From: a virus
Reading direction: 5' to 3' (one strand)
Length of the DNA: 29,993 bases
IMG/VR virus record: IMGVR_UViG_3300009285_008862
Coordinates: 1 to 29,993 of that record
Shown: one piece after another, positions 25,075 through 29,993 of the stretch
Layout of the letters: each line of letters begins with the position of its first letter
How positions within the stretch are numbered: the stretch's first letter is position 1
Made by a program: the position numbers and the translations under genes
Notes under the pieces: model-generated
Seen by the model: the letters and a program-made list of their open reading frames with translations, nothing else
Databases searched by the model: none
What the model was told of the DNA's origin: nothing

Positions 25075-25260
25075 TTACGAGCGCACGCCCGCTGTTTGTA
25101 GTTCCTTCAATTTCTTTTGGTCCGCCGGGAATGACGGAATGAGATCAACCACTTGCTTGTTGTGAATTGCGATGTTGATATTCCCGTAACCGGATTTCAT
25201 TACTTCCCTCAGGGTTGTGACAACCTGCGCCTCAATCGGGCTGAGAGACTTTTCGCTCAT
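25075..25260 (-). CDS. Small phage protein, function unknown (61 residues)
   Basis: I chose the ATG at 25260 (MSEKSLSPIEAQVV), which overlaps the previous stop by 4 bases. A longer frame to 25308 lies inside the previous gene and is not supported. The protein is a simple alpha/beta mix (VVTTLREVMKSGYGNINIAIHN, VVDLIPSFPADQKKLKEL). The first half could be a small helical DNA-binding or regulator fold, but I cannot assign a family. It is the last gene before a strong terminator. Confidence 0.45.
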   Translation of the reverse strand: MSEKSLSPIEAQVVTTLREVMKSGYGNINIAIHNKQVVDLIPSFPADQKKLKELQTAGVRS

Positions 25261-25493
25261 GCCTCCACCAACGAGAGTTCCCTGATTGCCCGGACTGCGA
25301 AGAGACAATGAACTCCAACAGCCGTATTCCCCTCACCTTGAACGACGTACTCCTGCGTTGACATGTCCTGATATTTCAGACCATGCTTGTGAACATACTC
25401 GAGGCATTCTCTCAGGTCTAGGCCGGAGATAATGACCTCTTCGATCTTTCGGGATTCAATCTGCAAGTCTGTGCCGGGTACGTTTGTTTTCAT
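25257..25493 (-). CDS. Small phage protein, function unknown (78 residues)
   Basis: I chose the ATG at 25493 (MKTNVPGTDLQIES). The longer frame to 25586 would begin right beside the promoter-like site at 25576-25606 and would add an unlikely Met/Trp/Tyr-rich start. The protein has helices around RKIEEVIISGLDLRECLEYV and a strand pair EYVVQGEGNTAVGVHCLFAV. If the promoter site is used, the mRNA leader is about 75 bases. The gene is coupled to the next by an ATGA overlap. No family was recognised. Confidence 0.45.
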   Translation of the reverse strand: MKTNVPGTDLQIESRKIEEVIISGLDLRECLEYVHKHGLKYQDMSTQEYVVQGEGNTAVGVHCLFAVRAIRELSLVEA

Positions 25494-25575
25494 TTTCTTT
25501 TTATCAATCAACCATGCGAGCGGGACGCCTTTGGATCTCACCCATCCCGCCCACATGAATTGGATCGGGTACATG

Positions 25576-25606
25576 CAAATATACACTTTTGCGCGATTGA
25601 AGCAAG
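25576..25606 (-). promoter_or_regulatory. Promoter-like site, Bacteroidota pattern
   Basis: On the minus strand CTTG (25606-25603) is followed after 19 bases by TATATTTG (25583-25576). This fits the Bacteroidota -33 TTG / -7 TAnnTTTG pattern, and TTGCTT with TATATT is also a fair sigma-70 type match. It lies in the gap between the 66-residue and 78-residue genes, about 80 bases before the likely start at 25493. Sequence match only. Confidence 0.5.
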
Positions 25607-25613
25607 AACAAAA

Positions 25614-25814
25614 TTAACTCCTCCGATGCCCCTTATCATCCCGGCAAAATGCCCTCATCGTTACCCATGGAAACCTCGGCTTCCATGAGTAGGATTTTCC
25701 CCTCGGGAAGTCCTCGACGTTATGATGCGTCACGTCTGAACAATGCTGGCAATACTTCCTGATACCACGCCTCGGCTTCTGTATGCGCTTCCCGCACCGC
25801 TTACAACGTTTCAT
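25614..25814 (-). CDS. Small CxxC zinc-ribbon-like protein
   Basis: This is a 66-residue, very basic protein. Two Cys pairs (KRCKRCGKRI and YCQHCSD) are spaced as in a small zinc ribbon, with further basic and aromatic residues behind (SYSWKPRFPWVTM). AAAGGA lies about 9 bases before the ATG. A nucleic-acid-binding or regulator role is plausible for such proteins in phage early regions. It follows the two-helix membrane protein gene and is the last gene before the promoter-like site. Confidence 0.55.
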   Translation of the reverse strand: MKRCKRCGKRIQKPRRGIRKYCQHCSDVTHHNVEDFPRGKSYSWKPRFPWVTMRAFCRDDKGHRRS

Positions 25815-25830
25815 TCACCTTGTTCCTTTC

Positions 25831-26163
25831 TTAACTGTCTTGTTTCTCCCTAAATTCCTTCCACTCCGCTTTGAACTTCTGCCACTCCGAGCTTGCACCC
25901 CAGCCTACATCCTGCTCCCCGGGTATGGCGTACTTCTTTTCGAAGATATAGGCGATAATCAAGGTGACCACAGCGAGCAAATACCACCACCTCCAGCCCA
26001 GAGCGACGACGAGAAGGACGGTGTTGAAGATGGTGACGTAACCCGCTAATCTCATGGCGCGGTATTTGAACTGACCGAGATAGCGGAGAAGACTGTCCCT
26101 CGTTGGATTGCCTTCCAGACCTGAGTGATGAATAAGGTTGTGCATGAGGGGGTCTTCGTTCAT
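25831..26163 (-). CDS. Two-helix membrane protein of unknown function
   Basis: This is a 110-residue protein. A soluble N-terminal part of about 38 residues is followed by two hydrophobic segments (about 40-56 GYVTIFNTVLLVVALGW and 59-75 WWYLLAVVTLIIAYIFE), with a charged C-terminal tail (SEWQKFKAEWKEFREKQ). It is coupled to the radical SAM gene by an ATGA overlap. It could be a holin-like or membrane-anchor protein, but it lies in the accessory module rather than beside an endolysin, and none is visible here. I do not assign a function. Confidence 0.55.
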   Translation of the reverse strand: MNEDPLMHNLIHHSGLEGNPTRDSLLRYLGQFKYRAMRLAGYVTIFNTVLLVVALGWRWWYLLAVVTLIIAYIFEKKYAIPGEQDVGWGASSEWQKFKAEWKEFREKQDS

Positions 26164-27140
26164 TTTTGGTACTTCCCCTTATTGGCAGCCTCAACGGGTT
26201 TTTCCTTCACCACCGGGTCGGCAAATATCAATGAGTAGTGTCCGACGCCCTTGGACTTACACGCCTTGCAGATCGGATTACTCATCACCTTTTTCCGAAG
26301 GTCTTTTAAGGGGGTTGTCAGGAAGTTCCCGATTGTGTATTCACGACGAAAAAGAAGCTGACACTGCTGCATATTCCCGCGGGTGTCAAGGGTAATCTCT
26401 CTTGATTGCATGTTGCAGTAATCATCTTCCCTGGGCTTTCGTTTTTGTCGGGCGATATTCTCCTCTGGCGTTTCAGGAAGCCAAGAGATGGTTTCCCGGT
26501 CTTCATCGGTATATGACCCGTAAATCATATGGTCATACATCATATGGGTCGCGGGGAATGCTTCAAATTCCAGTCCATACTTCTGGGCGAGCCTCTTCGC
26601 CGGCTCGTAATCCTCCCCGTTGTTCTTGTATATATGGAAGAACATAACATGCTTCGTCTCGGGATAGCGCGGATATTTCCTGTAGACTTCATCAAGCTTC
26701 TGAAGGAATCTCTCATGGTCTGAATTCTTTTGATACATCGCCATGTTTCGCCCTGAGTAACTCACCCGAAATTCCGCGGGGCGGGCGGCAAAGACTTTAC
26801 CAAAATCGCAGAGAGAGTACTGCATGATGGAGGAGGTAGCACACCGAAGGCCTCTCTTGTTGCACTCTTCGATGAAGAGATGGAGGTCTTTGTGCATCAA
26901 TGGGTCAGACCAGCGATAAAGCTGAACCTTTTTTACCCTTGTTTCCGATTGAGCTTTATCGAGGATCTGCCGGAACGTTTCTATCGACATCCTGTTGCCG
27001 TCACGCCGCGGGTCAACCCCTACGGCGCAAGTCGGACAAGCATACGGGCAGGAATCGACGAGTTCGACAAGTATTGTCAGACCCTTGAGCTTTACACCAG
27101 CCCAGCTACGCAATGCCTCATATTTTGCGTAAAAGTTCAT
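26160..27140 (-). CDS. Radical SAM protein with SPASM-like C-terminus
   Basis: This is a 326-residue protein. The radical SAM cluster motif CxxxCxxC is C31-PYA-C35-PT-C38, in VELVDSCPYACPTC. YRWSDPLMHKDL (residues 75-86) stands where the GGEP-type motif occurs. The C-terminal Cys set C242, C260, C291, C294 (with MQQCQLLFRREYTIGNFL, then NPICKACKSKG) resembles a SPASM/twitch auxiliary iron-sulfur site. It is therefore likely to bind one or two 4Fe-4S clusters and carry out a radical reaction on an unknown substrate. It overlaps the membrane protein gene by 4 bases and follows the methyltransferase gene. In phages such enzymes are candidates for nucleobase or peptide modification, which is speculative here. 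Confidence 0.8.
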   Translation of the reverse strand: MNFYAKYEALRSWAGVKLKGLTILVELVDSCPYACPTCAVGVDPRRDGNRMSIETFRQILDKAQSETRVKKVQLYRWSDPLMHKDLHLFIEECNKRGLRCATSSIMQYSLCDFGKVFAARPAEFRVSYSGRNMAMYQKNSDHERFLQKLDEVYRKYPRYPETKHVMFFHIYKNNGEDYEPAKRLAQKYGLEFEAFPATHMMYDHMIYGSYTDEDRETISWLPETPEENIARQKRKPREDDYCNMQSREITLDTRGNMQQCQLLFRREYTIGNFLTTPLKDLRKKVMSNPICKACKSKGVGHYSLIFADPVVKEKPVEAANKGKYQK

Positions 27141-27155
27141 TCCACTTTATTCCTT

Positions 27156-27821
27156 TCATTTCAGCCCCAGGGGGTTGATTTCAGCAAGAGATGGTTCAAT
27201 GGAATCATAACTCACCTTGCTTTTTCTCTTTTCAAATATCCAGAAATAGCTGTGGAATTTGCGCGCGTGCTCTTGTTCGCGGCCATCCGTCATTCTGCTT
27301 TTTGCAAGCAAAACAAAGAGGTCTTTAGGGTAGAAGCCAATTTCTGTCGCGCGGTTCATAATCCATACATGAGTGAAGTGGTTCTTGCCGCCGACAACCG
27401 CATCCTGACACTTGAAGATGAGTACACCGCCCGGCATCATCACGCGGTAGAGTTCTTTCATAGCCGCGAGATACATCGTCCTGAGTTCGTCCCAATCCTT
27501 GAACGAGGTGAACCTCCTGCCTATCAGTCCCGTTTTCTTCTCTTTGGGCTTTTTACTTTCCCCGTTCATGGTGAAGGGTGGATCGAACATTACCACACCC
27601 ACACTTCCACTCGTGAACCCGGTAAGATTCTTAACGTCGGCAAGCGCAACGCCGGGGGCTTGTGGGTCAATGTCCGATCTCAAAATGGGTTTGGGTATCC
27701 CCCGCTTATAGAAATTCCCCGTTGAATAGGTCGGATCAAGGTCAATCTTTCCCCCGCCGCAATGAAGCGCGAGAATATCACGGATCACCTGTTGTTCATC
27801 AAAGCCAATCGTCTTTATCAC
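27156..27821 (-). CDS. DNA methyltransferase-like protein (DPPF motif)
   Basis: This is a 221-residue protein. IDLDPTYSTGNFYKRGI (residues 26-42) is a known opening in a phage methyltransferase family. LRSDIDP follows (48-53), then the catalytic-type motif IV D80-PPF in VVMFDPPF. ELYRVMMPGGVLIFKCQD (residues ~125-142) is the usual downstream strand and loop. DPPF/DPPY points to amino-methylation (N6-adenine is most likely, N4-cytosine possible). No restriction endonuclease is next to it, so it looks like an orphan protecting phage DNA or part of the modification module with the radical SAM genes. It overlaps the previous gene by 4 bases. Confidence 0.72.
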   Translation of the reverse strand: MIKTIGFDEQQVIRDILALHCGGGKIDLDPTYSTGNFYKRGIPKPILRSDIDPQAPGVALADVKNLTGFTSGSVGVVMFDPPFTMNGESKKPKEKKTGLIGRRFTSFKDWDELRTMYLAAMKELYRVMMPGGVLIFKCQDAVVGGKNHFTHVWIMNRATEIGFYPKDLFVLLAKSRMTDGREQEHARKFHSYFWIFEKRKSKVSYDSIEPSLAEINPLGLK

Positions 27822-28252
27822 TTTATTCTCTCTCGCGCGATTCGCGCGGCTTCTTGGAGTTCGTTTTGCGGAATGCTAACGCGTTTGATGGGATGATTGG
27901 CAGGTTCCAATATGATTTTATTTTTGCGCTCCATCTTGTTCCTGTTTAACGCCGGAGATGCCCGCTTGCGATGCCATGCGGGTTTCTTCGGAAGATGAAA
28001 CTTGTCGGTAATCGGCAACCTATCCCAGAACTTGCCATTATCATCTTTTTGATATGCTTTGAGTGACCCGTCAACAAGGGATTCAACCTTGTCCGCCCAA
28101 CCCCATACGCAAATATATTCTGCGTTCTCACCCAAGTAATGCCATTCGCAACCGCCCTCAATTAGGGCGGCCAACAATGCTTCAAGGTTCTCACACTCAA
28201 CCTCGACGATTCGTCCCGGCAAAACTATTTTATGCACGCGCTTCACGTTCAT
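27818..28252 (-). CDS. Phage protein of unknown function (144 residues)
   Basis: I chose the ATG at 28252 (MNVKRVHKIVLPGRIVEVEC), with GGAG about 10 bases upstream. The frame extends nine codons further to 28279 without a ribosome site. An N-terminal alpha/beta part (residues 1-60, GCEWHYLGENAEYICVWGW) is followed by a basic, Pro-rich region (FHLPKKPAWHRKRASPAL) and a helical end. It has no membrane helix or known motif. It is coupled to the methyltransferase by an ATGA overlap. Confidence 0.5.
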   Translation of the reverse strand: MNVKRVHKIVLPGRIVEVECENLEALLAALIEGGCEWHYLGENAEYICVWGWADKVESLVDGSLKAYQKDDNGKFWDRLPITDKFHLPKKPAWHRKRASPALNRNKMERKNKIILEPANHPIKRVSIPQNELQEAARIARERIK

Positions 28253-28300
28253 CCTGTATCTTCTCCCATACCCTCTCATCTGATACGGAGCCGGGGAGGA

Positions 28301-29164
28301 TCACTTGTTCTCCTTTGGGGAGGCGAGGGGGAATTCGTGAATGATTTCGCCGTCAAGTTCTCTGCCGCCCCATGTGCCGTCTATCTTTTTGCTTCCACCG
28401 TGTTGCTTGTGGAAGAATGGGATGTCTGCTTTTTGGCATTGCTCGCGAATAGAACGCACCCATTCAAGGTTTGTTGGGCGCGGATTTTTGAAATCGGACT
28501 CTCCGCCCGTTACGATCCAATTCACTTTCGGCGCGCCTCCATATTCGATTCCCGATTTCGTGTACACGGTTCCATTCATCACATCGGTTTCCGTCGCGGG
28601 GTTCAAGGCAATACGTCCCCATTCATCCTTTTGTTCAACTGGCAGGACTATGCGCTCGAAATCTATACCACCCAGAAGCGGCTCTGCGCTTACCCAACGA
28701 ATCGCTGCGGGGGTCATCATCAAAAACGGTATTCGTTCATTCGCCTCTTTCTGTCTCTCTGCACTCACGCCAAGCCATACATTCGCGTATCCTTTACCCC
28801 AATCCTTCGGCAAATGTTCCTCGATTCTTTCGGGGCGTTTTGTCAGAATCAAATAGGTAAATTGCGGGGTTGCCTTGATAACCGCCCACGCCTCATCCCT
28901 CCATGTGTCCGCCTCCTCAATGAACCAATCGGAATAGGAACAGGTAAAGATTCTCCCGCCCGATCGTACCTTCCCGTTTTTCGCCCACGTCAAAGGCGCA
29001 CGGAATGTTGCCGCAGATGACCGCCACGGCTTGTTGGGATCCTTCCCATAACGGGTTAGGTCGCGGAACATGTAACACTTGGCACAGCCAGGACTCACCT
29101 TATGGCAACCTTGCCACGGATTCCAAGTTGCATCCGCCCATTCGATTCCTGTTCTCTCAGCCAT
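28301..29164 (-). CDS. Gp37/Gp68-type protein (DUF5131), Fe-S cluster candidate
   Basis: I chose the ATG at 29164 (287 residues, MAERTGIEWADATWNP). AAAGGAG lies six bases upstream, and the extra 14 codons to 29206 sit inside the preceding gene. TGIEWADATWNPWQGC, then KVSPGCAKCYMFRDLTR, is the signature of the phage Gp37/Gp68 (DUF5131) family. The Cys set is C20, C27 and C30, related to radical SAM-type enzymes. Other family landmarks are IFTCSYSDWF, YLILTKRPERI, VWLGVSAERQ, RWVSAEPLLG and NWIVTGGESDFKNPRP. The reaction is not established as far as I know. It occurs with a second radical SAM gene and a methyltransferase in the same operon. Confidence 0.85.
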   Translation of the reverse strand: MAERTGIEWADATWNPWQGCHKVSPGCAKCYMFRDLTRYGKDPNKPWRSSAATFRAPLTWAKNGKVRSGGRIFTCSYSDWFIEEADTWRDEAWAVIKATPQFTYLILTKRPERIEEHLPKDWGKGYANVWLGVSAERQKEANERIPFLMMTPAAIRWVSAEPLLGGIDFERIVLPVEQKDEWGRIALNPATETDVMNGTVYTKSGIEYGGAPKVNWIVTGGESDFKNPRPTNLEWVRSIREQCQKADIPFFHKQHGGSKKIDGTWGGRELDGEIIHEFPLASPKENK

Positions 29165-29453
29165 TGGTTTCTCCTTTTGCGAGGGCAAGGATTTCCCTGT
29201 ATGCAATTCTCTCTGCCGTATGCGGAGTGTTCTTCAGGTTCAACTCTGCTATCTCCGCTATCTTCCGTAGGCGGGATTCCAATGAATGGTATGAATCGCG
29301 AAGCCCTTCACCATCACATGCCCCGCAGGGTGCATACTCGTGACTATGAAACATTCCCTCCATTGAACGGTCGCCCGCATCAATAGCCATATCGCGCGTA
29401 ACGCGGTGTTCTCCAATTACTACCTTGCCCTCTCCCTGACAATCCGGGCATAG
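29157..29453 (-). CDS. DnaJ-like zinc-motif phage protein, 5' end lost at junction
   Basis: The real N-terminus is not visible. The open frame runs on to 29507 only through nuoN DNA in another frame, with no ribosome site or natural start near the motif. From the junction the protein reads CPDCQGEGKVVIGEHR, then CGACDGEGLRDSYHS, two CxxCxGEG elements like the zinc repeats of DnaJ. A helical C-terminus follows (ESRLRKIAEIAELNLKN). Small proteins of this kind are common in phage early regions, with unknown partners. Its 3' end overlaps the DUF5131 start by 8 bases, which shows that it belongs to the phage operon. Confidence 0.6.
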   Translation of the reverse strand, partial: LCPDCQGEGKVVIGEHRVTRDMAIDAGDRSMEGMFHSHEYAPCGACDGEGLRDSYHSLESRLRKIAEIAELNLKNTPHTAERIAYREILALAKGETNG

Positions 29454-29993
29454 TAATATAACGAGACCACGCCGTTCAGGACGCCGAGCACGGCCAGGAT
29501 ATACCACTTGGCGCTGATGACCGCGGCAAAGAGATAGAACTTACCGATGAATCCGGCCAGCGGCGGAATGCCGGTGAGCGACAACAGGAAAAACGTCAGG
29601 CTTGCTGCGAGAATCGGATTGCGGACGGAAAGGCCGTTGTACGCATCGATTTGGTTTGTCCCCACGTTTCGCTCGATCGCAAGAACGGTGAAAAAAGCGC
29701 CCAGATTTGTGAAAAGGTACGTGACCACGTAAACGAGCGTTGCTTCGAGCCCGAGTTTGGAGGCAACGGCAATTCCCACCAACATGTAACCGGCCTGTGC
29801 GATGCTGGAATATCCAATCAAACGTTTGACATCGGCTTGAACGATCGCAATTAAATTTCCAACCGTCATCGTTAAAATTGCAAGAACCGTTAACAAAAAA
29901 GTCCACTGGTGTGTCAGGTAAGGGAACGTGACCAGCAGGACTCTGGCCAAAACGGAAAACCCGAGCGCTTTGGGCGCGACGGTCAAGAACGCC
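29420..29993 (-). pseudogene. nuoN: Partial nuoN: NADH-quinone oxidoreductase subunit N (5' cut by window, 3' replaced by phage DNA)
   Basis: About 190 residues of an antiporter-like membrane subunit of respiratory complex I are present. IVQADVKRLIGYSSIAQAGY is the family hallmark (with the key Lys after D-V). Membrane helices follow, with ATLVYVVTYLFTNLGAFF and PILAASLTFFLLSLTGIPP, then AGFIGKFYLFAAVI and the last seen helix GVLNGVVSLYYYARIV. The frame stays open to the window edge at the 5' side (AFLTVAPKALGF). It ends at 29420 after only RERAR beyond the junction, whereas NuoN proteins usually continue by about two more helices. The last codons are therefore phage DNA read in the wrong frame. 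It looks like the host end of an insertion or an assembly chimera. Confidence 0.85.
29439..29453. other. Phage-to-nuoN junction with sequence suiting both frames
   Basis: On the minus strand CTATGCCCGGATTGT reads Y-A-R-I-V in the nuoN frame (continuing YYYARIV) and L-C-P-D-C in the phage frame (starting CPDCQGEG). Both are family-typical through this stretch, so the breakpoint cannot be placed more precisely than about 15-20 bases. Such shared sequence fits either site-specific or illegitimate recombination, or a false join during assembly. Confidence 0.6.

Noticed and set aside
25075-25814. RiPP-like precursor peptides for the radical SAM enzyme among the small genes.
   Set aside because: None has a leader-core layout, a Gly-Gly site or a Cys/Ser/Thr-rich core next to a transporter gene; the CxxC protein looks like a zinc ribbon.
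25831-26163. Holin gene.
   Set aside because: Two membrane helices alone are not enough, and no endolysin or spanin gene is adjacent.
26880-27725. Plus-strand frame of 281 residues over the radical SAM and methyltransferase genes.
   Set aside because: It crosses two well-supported genes on the other strand; composition is that of an antisense shadow.
28232-29020. Plus-strand frame of 262 residues over the DUF5131 gene.
   Set aside because: The minus-strand frame has full family motifs throughout; the plus frame has none.
29420-29440. Natural C-terminus of NuoN at 29420.
   Set aside because: NuoN proteins usually continue by roughly two membrane helices past YYYARIV; the final RERAR is the phage gene read out of frame.

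Overview
The window is almost entirely one strand of a tailed-phage genome. About 29.4 kb carry genes read only from the minus strand, tightly packed and often joined by 4-base ATGA overlaps. The order is a short-tailed (podovirus-like) packaging and virion module: small and large terminase, portal, scaffold, SU10-like major capsid protein, adaptor-like proteins, tail nozzle, internal/ejection proteins, a giant polyvalent protein and a tail fibre. The last ~550 bases (about 29440-29993) are instead a piece of a cellular respiratory gene, nuoN, joined to a broken phage gene over ~15 bases that suit both reading frames. The piece is either host DNA beside a phage insertion or an assembly join.

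Reading in the direction of transcription (high to low coordinates): 29.45-25.6 kb is an accessory/early module with a DnaJ-like zinc-motif protein (broken), a Gp37/Gp68-type (DUF5131) Fe-S protein, an unknown protein, a DPPF-type DNA methyltransferase, a radical SAM protein with a SPASM-like C-terminus, a two-helix membrane protein and a CxxC protein. A promoter-like site at 25576-25606 precedes two small unknown genes, which end at a strong intrinsic terminator (25002-25040). From 24.96 to 18.6 kb come packaging and head genes, and another terminator (18051-18079) follows the gene just after the capsid gene. From 18.0 to 0 kb come connector, surface and tail genes.

The host is probably in the Bacteroidota/Ignavibacteriota/Chlorobiota (FCB) group. 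Six phage proteins begin with Sec signal peptides, five ending in A-Q and one in G-Q, a style common in that group, and the promoter-like site fits the Bacteroidota TAnnTTTG pattern. Many genes nevertheless have clear Shine-Dalgarno sites (AAAGGAG, GGAGG), which argues against a typical Bacteroides or Flavobacterium host. This host call is an inference.

The most unusual feature is that set of six apparent export signals inside a virion operon: one beside the capsid gene, four in a row between the adaptors and the nozzle, and one on the tail fibre. Phage virion proteins normally assemble in the cytoplasm, so export, membrane anchoring or capture of host secreted-protein genes all need to be considered. 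I see no integrase, lysis gene, polymerase, tRNA, CRISPR array or insertion sequence in the window.
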